Below, piece after piece: positions 39,801-52,611 of a stretch of DNA of 64,000 bases. Under the pieces are notes generated by a model that did no database searches, was not told the origin of the DNA, and saw only the letters and a list, made by a program, of their open reading frames with translations. Positions within the stretch are counted from its first letter, which is position 1. Every line of letters begins with the position of its first letter. Origin of the DNA: Neelides folsomi (taxonomy: Eukaryota; Arthropoda; Collembola; Neelipleona; Neelidae); assembly GCA_034687125.1 (NCBI GenBank), contig JAQGBZ010000093.1, positions 62,001 through 126,000 of the forward strand, written 5' to 3'. Position numbers and translations under genes: made by a program.

Positions 39801-42800
39801 TTTATTGTTTTCCGGAGTTTAACAAGGAAATTAACTTTAATTGACAATTGATTTTGATAATTTATTTATTTCAGATTCAAAGATTCGATAATTGAACGCA
39901 GCTTATAAAACCACAACTAAATGAATAAATAATTTCCTTTTAATTCGCAGTTTTATTTAATTCGCTCTTTCATTATAAATTAAGCCAATTGATGTTTTAA
40001 GAGAATTTTATCCGATTAAATCGATAACGGTGAATTTAAATCCAATATAAAAACTTAAATCTCCTTACTTTTAGAAAAGTTGTGAATTTTTTGATGAAAT
40101 AAAACGACGAGTTTTTGGCTGCTTTTGAATTATTTTTCATTCTTTTGAATTCAATTGAAAATAATTAGTCGAATGATGGAAATTGATGTTGGAACTTAAC
40201 ATATTCTGAAATTCCAGTTATCTATTGACCTTAAAATGATTTTTAATTTCCAATCTCTCTACTTTCCAAATAGTTAATTGTGATTAAACTTTAAGAAAAA
40301 GTGTCAATTTTGATTTTTATAACCAGGAGCTAGAAGCTGAGACCTTTAAATGCAAAGTTTAAAATTTATTTTTTGCAACCACACTAATGAATTAAAATTA
40401 ATGCTCAACTATTACTATAATATTAAAAGTACTACAAGTTTAATTTAATATTTAATTTGAAATCAACTCGGAAGTAAACCAGACAAATAAAGTTAGAATT
40501 AAATTCTTTAAATTGGATTTCTTTTCTTGAGCTTTGCCAGATGTTGAGTCGTAGGATTTCTCTAATGAGAAAAATACTAAAAGTCCCGTCCGATTTCATA
40601 GACTTAAATTTAAAACTTGAATTTCGTCTCGACCAAACTCCCAAACGAGTTTTAAGAAGTTTATCAGCTCCAAATCAAATAATTTCCATTTCCAAATCTC
40701 CTAAGGACTTCACATGAACCAAATGGGATTTTTCCGTCTCGGCATATTTCTCCCCTTTGGAGTCTTCAAGTCTTCAAGACGTCGGAGGTTGAAAGTGGAA
40801 GATAAAAAAATCCTAAGTGACATTCGTCCGGTGACATTTATGTCTTTTCCAAATTGGACAAAACCCCCGACATCATTAGAAATAAAAGAAAAATAAAAGA
40901 AATAAAAAGTTTCCAAATCCCATTAGCCCTCTTAACAATTTATCCCTTCACTAAATCCTATCCTAAATCCTTCCTTAAATCTCTTCCTAAATAAGGAACA
41001 AAAATGTTGTTCAAATCAAACCCCATCAATTATCCTTTAATTATAAAACCAATTCCTTTCAACTCGTAAAAATCCATTAAAAATCCAAATTTGGAAAATC
41101 TCATGAAAAAAAGGAAATAAAATCTTTACCAAAAAATCAAGTCAAATCTCCACATTATTTTCACCGTCATTATTTAACAAATTTACATTATTTGTAACAG
41201 TTTTATATAATTTTACACAAATTGTGTAAAAAATGGAAAGTTTAAGCTTTTACGTTAAAGTTTTAAGCCTTTGAGTTAAAGATGAAGAGTTTGTAGGATG
41301 TGTCATATAATCGTTTTAAATTTTAACAATGTGAAGATTCCAAACATCCGCGTTGTTGAGAATGAAGTCATAAAAGCATTGAAAAGCTTTGATTTACGAT
41401 TTTTACAACTTTTGTCCCTGACAGGGATTTAGTCAAATGAAGATAGGAAACTTCCTCAGTTCCATAAAATTCCAGGGGGAACATTTTTGAAAATAAAACT
41501 TGGCTCCCTGCCAGGAAACAAAAACCAAAACTCTTTCCAAACTCCTTCAAGCTCCTTCCAACTCCTTCAGACTTCTCTGTTGAGTTCTTTGAGTTCAATT
41601 GACTTTGAAAGGATTTTTTGAAGTAAATTGAGATTTTCATTTTGTATCTTTTCCCTTCATCTCGGAGTGTCAGAGAGGAAAGAGGAAATCATTTGAACAT
41701 GGACAAGACGTCCCACACAGTTTGTATTCAACTTTAAGTGTTTCCATTATAATGGAAATGTCTTTGGCTCCAGGAGACTCAACAATGTATTGGCTCCATT
41801 ACAACACAAATCCTTTTTCTATAATCACTCAAATGACTCACTTTACACAAAATGGACAAAAAAAATACAAAAAATTTTTTTTCTCAACTTTGAAGACTTT
41901 GAACCACTCTGTATATTCTTATACATTTTCTATGTGATATTTTTCTCATATTCTATGGTGCTTTTTCTCATATACATATAATACTGTATATGATACTTTT
42001 TCTTGTATATATTTATGTATGGTATGTATTATGCTTATATAATCTTTTGTAAGGAACTGAGCATGTGAGGTTTATTAAGACAAGTAGGAAATGAATGACA
42101 TTTTATGAGTGGTCGTAAAAATGAAGAATTGAAGGAAACTCGGCGTTTTTAACTCCTTCACTTACCATTCAATTTATAAGGGTTGGAAAAGTCAAAGTGG
42201 CCCAATTGGAACCATAATAAACCAATGAGTTCATAAATACAACACTCGACAATTTCACAATTAGCCCTCATTGTAAATATCGGAAAGATTGGAATTCAAG
42301 ATTGGAATTATGTTTAATTTATTTATAATTCAAAAATTGCCAATTTTATATCAATATGTTTATAATCTGTGTTTTATATGAATGGAATATGAATTGAATA
42401 TGAAATTGATATATTTTCATGGCGGCGTATTAAATGCAATTTCTCAAAATGTTGCGATTAAAATGAGAAAACTCAATTGCGAAAACATTTTTAAAATTTA
42501 CCTTTTGAAGTGAAGTGAAAATGGGAAAGTGGGAATCTGCGTTTGGTTTGTTTTGAAAGACGGCGTTTTTGAGTTTTGTGTTTTCTTTTCATTGAAAAGG
42601 CCATTTGGAATTTCAACAGTCTGGATCTAATAAAAACATACGGAGTAGATTTAGAAAATGAAAAAACTTCGTTAACGACTCAATCTGTCAATTGCGGTCT
42701 TAAAAATTTTTAAAATAAACTTGGGCTTTTATTTGAAAAATCCGATTTACAGCGCAAGAAGAAAATTAAAAACTAATTTTAAAACTTCTCTCCATCAATA

Positions 42801-43783
42801 AAATGGAAAAGAAAATAAACATTCAAGGGCTTTTAAAATTCAAACAAAAAATAATTCAATACTGATAATTAATTTTATTTAGATAATGAATATAATAATA
42901 ATAATTTTAATTATTAGGCTTTTAACTTTTTCATTATTTCTTGAATTGATTTCAATTTCAATCCATTCAATTCAATCTACTTCTTTCATAAATTGAAGAA
43001 TTTAAATTAATTTAATTTAAAAATTCGACTTACCAATTCAGTGATTTTGACTAAATTTCGGCCCGAATTTGAAGAATTTGAGGAGATTTGACGAGATTTG
43101 CAAGATTTACATAATTTGAAGAGTTTGAAGATATTTGCGAGATTTTTGATAAAATTATTTTACTTTGAGTGATTTCTCTTTTGCGTGTTTCTCATTTGGC
43201 GTTAAACGATTGAGTGAGGGCCGCGAGGGTCCGACCCTTGGCGTGGCGTCACTTTTGCCAAAAAGGGACAAAAGGACAGCTGAAAAATATTCGCCAAGGG
43301 CTTTTGCCAAATCCCTCGCCGCCGCCTTGAACCAACTCTTGGTGTGAAAAGAGAGGGAATAATCGCCGTTTCCAAGAATGAGGTGGAGTTCTCGCAAGGG
43401 CGGAATTCCGACGGCTCCTTTGTTGCAAAACAATTCCAATTGCGAAATTTACCCCCTGGCCCAAAAACAAAATTACAAAGGTTGCTATTGTTAGACAAAA
43501 ATTTCCCTGAAGGATTTCCCCCCCGTTTACCTTAATTAATGAGCGCCGAATTCAAAGCTGAATCCAAAGCTGAAATTCCAGGTAATCTTTTAAGGTAAAT
43601 TGGATATAAAAAGGAAGGTTAAATTAAAAGGGTTTTAATGTAATTAAATTAAATTTAATTTAAATGTTAATTTTGGCTTGAATCTTGTGGAATTTGGGTG
43701 TGAATTGTATGGGGAATTTAAAAAAGGCGTGCGTCACTCGTCAACTCGTATGATGAATGGACGGGGATGGAAATGAGTTTGTG

Positions 43784-43795
43784 ACGCCATTTTGG
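43784..43795. promoter_or_regulatory. PHO/YY1-like motif
   Basis: ACGCCATTTTGG matches the GCCAT(T/N)TT core of PHO/YY1 sites and lies in a moderate-GC island about 8 kb downstream of Abd-B. Confidence 0.3.
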
Positions 43796-44124
43796 TCCAT
43801 CCATTATCTTTTCCTCCCTTTCATATTATTGTGGGTGTTTCGGGCTATTCCGGGGGGTTCGGTTTTTCCCGTTCGCTGTTTCCCTCTTAAACAACTGACG
43901 CAGGATTTCCCTTTGAGCCATCCAAAGGGATGGATTGGTGCAAAAGGAGTTAAAATCTCTTTCTCCCCTCCCGAGAAAAAACATTAAAATACCCCGACCA
44001 AAATTCCACGTACGTCAGGAAATGTGAGACGCCCAAGTTGTGTAATAAACCAAGCCAAAACTTGTATTTATGGACCACCAACCCTTTACCCAACACAAAA
44101 TTCAAAACTATTTATTTAATTAAA

Positions 44125-44169
44125 CTTTAACTTAACCAACTTTAACTTAACCAACTTTAACTTAACTAA
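44125..44169. repeat. 15-bp tandem repeat, 3 copies
   Basis: CTTTAACTTAACCAA occurs three times in perfect 15-bp register; the last copy has one substitution. Confidence 0.85.
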
Positions 44170-46193
44170 CTTGCCTTACAAAGTACAGGCCTATACAAAA
44201 TTCTAAATTATAATTTTGTATCTATGCAGAAAATACGAAAAACAAAATTGCAAATATACAAATACAAAATCCTAAGCAAAATCTCCATACAAAATCCTAA
44301 GCTAAATCTCCATACAAAATAAATATAAATTGCAAAATAATTGGATATTTTTATTTATCTAAAAGTTAATAAGATGGTGATAGACGCAATAAAGTTTAAA
44401 TTTGTGTTGCTAATGGAAACGCTCATTTTGAATATCTTTACTGATTTACATAATATGAATAGTTTTCTATATATTGGGATTTTAATATATTGCGTTTTCA
44501 ATATATTGCAATAGTAAGTATAATAAGTATAGTAAGATTAATGAGTCTGGACTTATAGTAAGTTTTGTTATGTCTATGGTGTCTATTTGGTCTATAGGAC
44601 AACATTATGGTGATTCTGTTCATGAAGGGAAATAAATTTTGTTAGCGCCAGATGCTCATTTTCCAAAACTTCCTTCTCTCCCCATTGAAATGGAAATAAA
44701 TGGAAGTTCGTAAATCTCTCAACATGCCGAGACACTTCAAAATCAAAATATTCATTAAAAGCAAAAATATCCCAAAGCTCAGTTCAAATACAAACAACTT
44801 TTTTTTCTAAACCAAATCTTTTCCTTATCTTTAAATTTATTCATTTATTCTTAAACTATTCTTTAATTCGCATTTAATTTACAATTTACATTAAATAAAA
44901 TACATAGGTAGTAAAATTTGCATCTAAATTAAAATTTTAAATTAAAACTAACCTAATCTAACCTAATGATTATTGTGAATTGTATGGTAGCTTTTAAAAA
45001 TATGGAAAAAGAGACTTGATATAGAAAAAGTGAATGAATTGAATTTTACGAGTTTTGAAGAATTTGCCACAAAATGGTTTTCTCTTATCTTTCGATTTAT
45101 TCGCATGGACGACAAAGCGTGAATGGATTTTTACATTATCTTAATTGGCCAAGAGGTGAATGGGAAAAAAGGGCCGCAACCTCCGCGTTGTATCAAAATC
45201 ATCTTCACGCTTAAAATCTCGCTTTTAACATTTTTCCTTCTTTTACCCTCACAATTCCACAAATGCGATAAAAAGAAGAATGGCTTAAAAGGAATCTTCT
45301 GAATCAAAAAACCCATTTTTCCTTCTTTTTGTCTTTTCAATTTGCTAAAAATCTCAAACCCACATTTCCTTTCTTTTGAGAGATTCGCAATAGTTATCGA
45401 AAAAATGAGATTTATCTTTTCGAGAAATCTCTTGGGTTTAAACTAAGGGTTTAAACGGCCAAATGAAAAATTGTAAATTTTCTTACAAATTGAATGTTTG
45501 TAAAGATTTTGTAGTTGCGAAATATTTTGTATGGCTAATTTTGGTTTCCATTTATTGTTAAAAGTTCAAAAGTCATTTTTGTAAAAGAACGTTAAAAGGA
45601 ATTTTGAAACAAACTTTTGGCATTTGTGAATTTGGCAATTGTGATTTGGCAATTGTGAATTTGTGATTTGTGAAGGAAAATGACATTTGTGTGAAATGGA
45701 AATGATAAATGTTTAAAGTTACAAAGTGTTTGATAATTGGCGTGATTAGGAATTCTTCTCTTTGGTTGAACTTTGCCATTTCTCACACTTTTCTTTTTTG
45801 CTGGAGCTTTTAACTTGAAAGGGCCAAGGGCCAAAGCTCGACTGAGTTCACATTAAAAGTAACCGGGAGAAAAAAGAGGTCGGGTGACCTTTGGCATCGT
45901 CATTTTAATCACATTCGCAATTTTGCCATTTTATTTCCCAAAGGGGTCCTCGAAAGGGTCGAAAGGATGGGAGGCCTTTTGTGAGAGATTTTCCTTTTGT
46001 CCGACGTCCCTTCGCTTCATGAGCCAATGAAATGTTCCCTAACGGCATTCTTCATCTCGTCCCTTCAACCTCCATCAAAATACATCCAATGGCTTCCAAA
46101 CTTCAAACCCTCCAAAATTCATCAAATCCCTCCATTGCTTTTTTATTATTTTAAAGTTCATTACTAGATTATTTATTAAACATAACATTATTT

Positions 46194-46351
46194 AACTTTA
46201 ATTTATACCATAGTTAAAAATACTAACTGTAGTTTATAGCATCGTTAAAAAAAACTAACTTTAGTTAACATGTATGATTAAGAAAACTAACCGTGATTTA
46301 TAGTTATAGTTAAAAAGGCTAACTTTAATTTATGTATAGTTAAAAGAAACT
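46194..46351. repeat. 32-bp tandem repeat, 5 copies
   Basis: Units start AACTTTAATTTATA and end TAGTTAAAAANNACT, beginning near 46194, 46225, 46257, 46289 and 46321. Copies are diverged but the period is steady at 31-32 bp. Confidence 0.8.
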
Positions 46352-49300
46352 AACAGTATAATTAATATTATAACTATTCCTAATATTCGATTTTATATGT
46401 AATAATATAGTTAACGGCAATAAATGGAAAAGTCATTTAATTAAAAAATAAATATTTTAAATATAAGTTATAATCATTATCAATGTTTAGGTTCTAGCTT
46501 AATAAGCTTTTTTCGCTCCCAATAAACGTAAATTATTCTAATGATAAAAATGGATAATTAGTTAGTTAGTAATTTGTTAATAATGTTTAAAAGCTTTTAA
46601 AGAAAGAACAAAGAAAGAAAAGGAAGGGAGTTTGAGTTCTTTTCATTTGTCGTAGATGTCGTTCTCACGAGATTCGCTCTTTACGTAACAAAATTCCCGG
46701 ACCCTCCGGTTCCATCCAAAACCATACAAATCCAAACCATTGGAGTTTCCTATCTCTTTTCTCCCCTCGCTTCGTTTCTTTTCCCGTCCTTCGGGTCCTT
46801 CCATTTCCTTTCGTTTTATTCCTTCAATACAATCTTTATTATTCCTACATTAAATTAATGCCACTTTAAATTTAAAATTATCAAACTGTTGTTAGATATA
46901 AATATGATAAGTATAAAATATAAAAATGTCAAGTCGACATTTAAAGACCAAGAATTAAAAAGCATAGAAATATAAAATTATTGAGATTTGTCAAACTCTC
47001 TTTAACTTACGTTTGTTCATGCCTGGACTTGCATTCTCTGCACAACAATCTTGTACTTATCTATATATTAATGAGCATGACGGAGGGAGAAGCACAACTT
47101 GGGTTGGTTCATAATTGACAATCTCATCCGAACCAAAACTCTCCTTCTTGTAAACACTCACCAAACTCACCAAACTCAACATTACAAGTCAAGTCAACGT
47201 CACATATGAGCTAAAGGCTTTCTATTTAATTTCAGGGTTGGATTCAGAATTGAATTTGTATTTGGATTCGTATTTGAATTGAGAGTTGAATTGAGAGTTT
47301 GGATGTGACATGGGTTGGATTGGTCTTGTGTTGGGATTGTTTGATGAGGAGATGTGAGGAAATGCAATAATGGATAATGTGCATGGAAGTAATCTCGTTG
47401 AAACATCGGGGAGATCTTTGCCCTTCCCTTCATTCACTTCGCCATTCTATTTCTTAGTTCTTAATTCTCAGGGAGATTGAAAGAGATCGTGAGATTTGGA
47501 CCAAATGAAGTGAACAAGTGAAGAAGTGAATAAAGTGAATATGGATTATCCCATTCATTCCATTCAATCCAACTTCACTTAAAGCAACTTAAAACCTGTT
47601 CTTTTATTTTACCATTCACAATCCCACAATCCCACAATTTTGTTTAACGTGATCAGTTTCTTAGCTTAATGCTAATGTTAAAACTCTGTAGTCTTGATCA
47701 ATATAGGAACTCAATATAGCAGAACGTAGAAACTCATTATAGAAAAATAGAAACTCAATTCATCTTGTGAGGTTGAAAAGTTTTTAACAAATTGAGTGAA
47801 TGGATTTGATCTCTTAAAGTTCGCGATTGTTGTAAAAGATCTTAAGATTCAAGAAGTGTGTGAGGTTTAATTTATATTGGACGGATTCATTAACTCATTG
47901 AGACTTTTGATGCCCCGAGGGATCCAAATGGTTTTCTTCAACACAAATTTATTCATTTCTTACCCGCACCCTTCACGATGGCGATCGCCTTCATTTATTC
48001 ACCACCTGCTGGTTAAATCACTTTGATCTGCCATTCGAAAATCCCTCCATGAGAAAATAAATTCTAGTTCATTGTTTTATGCAGTTTTATACTTTTTTCA
48101 TGACAATGCATTTTGGTGCTTTATATGTAAATTTATGGTTTTTGAATAAAATTAAGATTATGCAAAAATTTATGTCAAGGAGTTTTTGAATTTGGTGCCA
48201 AAACTGAATGTGAATTTGAATAATGTGGAAAATAAAGTTAAAATTATGAGAGTTTAAATCATGCGAATTTTTTGAATTTATTTATTTGGTGTGTTTTTTA
48301 CGTGTTTTTTTAAATGTATTTAAATTTTAAATATGAAAAATAAATAAAGTTGATTAAAAGAAATTCTTCAATTTATTTCGACGCTCAAGTTCATACATTG
48401 GTTAAACTGAATGATTATTCTTAAACATTTTATCAACTCACTTTTACACACATTGGCATTTAAAGAGACATTTTTAATGTCGTTTCTACTTTAAAGACTC
48501 GTCGTTGAAGTCTAATTATTAAATGTACAGTTTTAGCCTTTAAGGTCTTCTAAATCTAATTTTAATTATTTTAATTTAATAATTATATATTACATGTATA
48601 GGAAACGGATAATTCGGCATATTCACAAATTCCAGCATTTATTAAATATATAATTATAACACAAAATTGAAAAATAAAAATTTATTGTACATAATGTTAT
48701 ACTTTATCTTTAATTAAAGTACAATTAATTCTAATTACCTAAAATGTCACACTTTTTTTATTATTAAGGGCTCATTTTTACATTTATGAACAGAAGAGAA
48801 ATTGTTTGGAAAAAAGTCGTTAAGTTTTTATTAACTTCCCCGGGGCTGTTTTTAGTTTTCTATTTTAACAAGCTTTGAATAGCACGATCCAAATACAATT
48901 AAAAATTCACAGGGTGACTTTTATTAAAGTTAAATTAAGCGAATCAACTAAATGGCGCGACATAATTTAACACAACCTATACTTAACCATTCTAATTTGA
49001 ATTTGGCTCATAATCTAAATCCCGCGAAACTAAATCCCGCGAATCAACTAAATCTCTAAACTAAATCCTGCGCAAGAACTCTAACAGAGAACTTTAATTA
49101 AAAGAACTAAAACATGCGAAAGAGACAATTGGAATTGTATTGATGGAATTTGAATATTTTATTTAAGTAACAAAGTTAGGCCATTTTGTATTTTAGAACA
49201 TTGGCGGGGGAATTTAAATTTGGAGTGAGAAGTGTAGATTGTGTTTAAAGAGTAAATTAGCACACGAGACAAGATCTTTGATTATATTTAAAACCGGGGC

Positions 49301-50371
49301 GGATTCTGAACGGGTGAAGATTTACAAGTTCCAATTTCACATTCATTCCGCTGTCACTCGACACCAAAAAAACTTTTTTTATCTCTCACAAAAATGTTAA
49401 AACTCTCCTATAGGAATTTAACCCATATATTGTAAATACTTAAAATAAACCCTTATCGCTTCGTTTAGTCAGATAATGAAAAATTAAATATATTTTGCTA
49501 ATTGATATACAATACATTTATTGTATTTAATATATTTAAAATTATTATTGAATTAATAGGAACTTTGGGAAGTTTCCCCAATGTTAAAATAAACCTTCGA
49601 ATGTGAGAATGAATGTTAAAAATAAAGAATGTTATTAATGCAATTAGCAATTAATGTTAATTGAAATTAAGGTACAAGCGCAATGATTCAAATTTTCGAA
49701 ATCCTATATGAATCCTAACATTTAAATTTAGTCTAAATTTAATCTAGTCTTTGAGAGGAAAAGACATTTAAATAATGAAAAGTCATCCAAATGAAATTTA
49801 ACAAAGAATTAAAGATAAATTTAATTAAAAAGTTTGTGAGTTGACCTCCAAAGTTTTCCATTTCCTGGCGGGAATTAAATTTGAATGTGTAGGGGATTTT
49901 GGGTCCGGAGGGAGCCGGAGGAATTTGTGATTCAAAGATTGAATTTAGATAGAGGAATTCTCTCCGACGTCTCTCTCGCTATCTCCGTCTTATTGGATGT
50001 CATGGGAGACGGAGAAGACGTCTATGAGGAAGAAAGATATAGGTTTTATATATGTGGGGATTTGGGCGGCCAAGTGGCACGGAACTCTGTTGATTTTGGC
50101 TCGGGCAAAAGTGAAAAAAACAAACGTGAAGGCGACGGGGAAAAACTTCCTTCACCCACTCCATCAAAATCACCCAAACTCCGCACCTTTCGCCTAATTC
50201 GGACAAAAACAAAATTCGCCCATGGTTTTATGACTCATTTAAATTTACCGCTCCTTCATATCTTGATTAAACTCAGAGTTATGGCCGTAGCTAGATATAG
50301 CCATACAATGTGGGAAACTGGAAAAACGCATAATTTAGTCAAAGAATGTGAAATGGTAAACTTTGGTCAAT

Positions 50372-50504
50372 CGCATTATTTAGTCATAAAATATTCAATC
50401 GCATTAAATAGCCATAAATATCGAATCACATTATTTAGTCATAAAATACTCAAGCGCAATATTTAGTAATAAAATATCAAACCGCATTATTTAGTCATAC
50501 AACA
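50372..50504. repeat. 28-bp tandem repeat, 5 copies, downstream of Abd-B
   Basis: Units beginning CGCATTATTTAGTCATAAAA start at 50372, 50400, 50427, 50455 and 50483. The array lies about 1.6 kb beyond the Abd-B stop codon and accounts for the C-terminal part of a 193-codon open frame on the plus strand. Confidence 0.9.
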
Positions 50505-51202
50505 ATAAAATAAAATAAAAAGGTTTTAATAAATTTTTTTTTAAAAAAACTCACAAAATTTGAATACTTTTTGAGTTAATTACTTTGAAAGTTAATTAAT
50601 AAAATTAAAATTATTAATACAAAAGTTATTTCAACGTTAGTTAAATTTCAAAACTCCCCGCGCCCTTTCGTTTCATTTCTCAATCTCTCACTTATACAAG
50701 AATTATTTTTAACGATAAAAAAATCGAAGCTTAATTTAACAAAATAAAGAGACGTCGTCGAGTTGGCTATTTATTTTAATTTAATTTATTTTTTAAAGTA
50801 CTTGTAAGTTTAATACTGTTGAGATCATAACTCAATTATTATTTTAGTTGTAAAGAGTCGCTATCTTTAGAAACTACGCCTTAACTTTAATTAAACTTTA
50901 ATTAAAATTATTATTTAAATAACTAACCTTAGGTTTATAAACTATCTTTATCTGTGTTTTCTTATGAGTAATAAGAGAGACATCAAAATGTCACATTTAG
51001 CTTTTAACTGTATTTAACTGTATTTAAATGTACTATGATAATTTTTAGTATTTTGCCACCAATTATAATTAAAGGATTTAATTATGAATTTATGAATTCA
51101 TGCTTCTAATCAAACTTGTACAATTATCCAAAATACTTTTTTCCTATAAAATTAACCAAATTCAAATTATACGGTTAGTTATTAATCTGAAGATAACCTT
51201 AA

Positions 51203-51305
51203 GTTAACTAACTTTAGTTAACCATTTAACTTTAGTTAACTATAGTTATCTGTTAGTTAACCTTTGGTTAACTTGTAGTTAACTTTTAGTTAACAATTAG
51301 TTAAC
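51203..51305. repeat. Cluster of eight GTTAAC sites, five in 11-bp register
   Basis: GTTAAC occurs at 51203, 51217, 51235, 51256, 51267, 51278, 51289 and 51300. The last five are spaced exactly 11 bp apart, close to one helical turn, so the palindromic hexamers face the same side of the DNA. The cluster lies 0.8 kb past the Abd-B stop codon. It could be a plain 11-bp minisatellite or a cooperative binding array. Confidence 0.85.
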
Positions 51306-52085
51306 TGTTAGTTATTAATTAAATTATTATTTATGTATTTAATGATACTACACGGTTTACAATTAATTCAAAATGTACATTTAATAATTGTAATTGTGGT
51401 TTAAATATTGATAGGTAAATGAAATACTTTCCAAGTTGGTTAAACCTCATTATTAATATAAGTTTTAATGTTATTGGTGTGCGTGGTGGTTTCATGACAT
51501 ACATTTGATTATTGCTAGATCTATCAATTCTTATAATTTATACGTTAGAAATGAGTAGAAAGCTTTCAATTTACATTTATTATTAAAGTTAATTAAATAG
51601 GAAGTTTTTTGTCAATAAAAAGAATCTGTTTAAATGGCTGTATCTGATTGGTTGCATTTATAATTCATCTTTGCATCTTAACTTATTTCTTAATTGTATT
51701 TAATTACTCTTTGGAATAATGGCAAGCGTCTGCTTGACTCATTTCAAAATCCGCAGGCAAATTTCCCTCTAACTACAATTAAACAATTGCTGCAAATATT
51801 TAAAATCAATTAAATAAAAGCTACAAATATTTAAAATCAATTATTAAAATTAATTAAATAATTCCTAGTTTAAAAATCCTACGTGGTTTTTCCTAATTAA
51901 AAGATGCCAAAGTCTCATTTCGGATTGAAGTGCTTTTGTGTAATTAAATTATTAAGGTAATTAACTTCTAATTAAATTAATTAATTCTATGATTATTAAA
52001 TCTGATTTTACAAGAGATAGAAAACCTGTGAGTCCTTTTTTAATCAAAGCGACTTTGAAGGGGGGAATCTTTAAATAACTAGGAT

Positions 52086-52611
52086 TTACTTTGGGTGAAC
52101 GTGGTGGTCTTGAGCTTGAGACTGAGCCTGTTGGGACGCCTGTCTCTGACTATTCTTCTTGTTCTTCATTCGACGGTTTTGGAACCAAATCTTAACCTTA
52201 AAAAATTAATTTAATTAAAATCGGCCATTAAAAAACACCTGGGTCTTTTAGTGGTTCGCTCCTTTCCCCATTTGAATCATTTTCTTCTGAATTTAATTTA
52301 ATTGGAATTAATCCAAATAAAATAATTGAAAATAATTAAAATATTAAAATGAAAGTTATTTAAGTACAGAGTTTGTCAAATCCAATTTTGCCAAATCTAC
52401 TTTAAATGTAAATTAAATCAAACTTAATTTACCTGTCTTTCTGTGAGATTGAGGTTCCTGGCCAATTCCCATCTTTTCTGTTTTGAAACGTAGGCGTTGA
52501 AGAGGAATTCCTTTTCCAGTTCCAATGTTTGGAATTTCGAGTAGGGCTTCCGCTTCTTCCGAACAGTCACGTTCCCCGTCCACTCCAATGGATTTGAACT
52601 CATCGACACTC
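52086..52611 (-). CDS. Abd-B: Abdominal-B Hox transcription factor, last two coding exons (3' part of gene)
   Basis: This is a homeodomain transcription factor of the posterior Hox class, a nuclear DNA-binding protein that specifies the posterior body. Two exons are visible: 52433-52611 (59 codons after a 2-nt split codon) and 52086-52196 (36 codons plus TAA). The first exon encodes [15 protein letters not shown] and then homeodomain residues 1-44, starting [20 protein letters not shown]. The [19 protein letters not shown] block is diagnostic of arthropod Abd-B. The second exon begins [19 protein letters not shown] and supplies recognition-helix residues V45, I47, W48, F49, Q50, N51 and M54. 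A short Q/A/H-rich tail ([17 protein letters not shown]) ends the protein. The exon at 52611 is entered in phase 1, so at least one upstream coding exon is missing here; the first in-frame ATG within this exon is at 52603-52601. Identity is near certain. The N-terminus and isoforms are unknown. Confidence 0.97.
52197..52432 (-). other. Intron inside the Abd-B homeobox
   Basis: This 236-bp intron separates homeodomain residues Q44 and V45 in phase 0. The donor is GAAAGACAG|GTAAAT and the acceptor is TTTTTTAAG|GTTAAG on the minus strand. Joining the two exons restores the invariant ERQVKIWFQN sequence, which fixes both splice sites. A break at 44/45 recurs in several animal homeobox genes, and from memory it is also the position used in Drosophila Abd-B. 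Confidence 0.95.

Larger units (their letters stand above)
23631..46193. other. Noncoding interval between mir-iab-4/8 and the Abd-B 3' flank
   Basis: No protein gene was recognised. Moderate-GC islands recur about every 1-2 kb, for example 24880-25190, 25850-26100, 27240-27450, 29150-29450, 31370-31550, 32650-32830, 34040-34360, 37120-37300, 39560-39660, 43180-43540 and 43740-43990. By position these correspond to the regulatory domains that lie between iab-4 and Abd-B in flies, and an iab-8-type long RNA would cross this interval on the minus strand. Enhancer or boundary activity is inference. Confidence 0.5.
46352..52085. other. Abd-B 3' flank and presumed 3' UTR
   Basis: This is sequence downstream of the Abd-B stop codon (TAA at 52088-52086). 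No AATAAA is seen in the first few hundred bases on the minus strand; an ATTAAA variant lies at about 52044-52039, so the cleavage site is unresolved. The 193-codon plus-strand frame at 49885-50466 runs into the 28-bp repeat and has no recognisable domain. Confidence 0.5.

Noticed and set aside
50372-50504. Regular 28-bp units considered as a CRISPR-like array
   Set aside because: The units are directly adjacent with no unique spacers, and the genome is animal.
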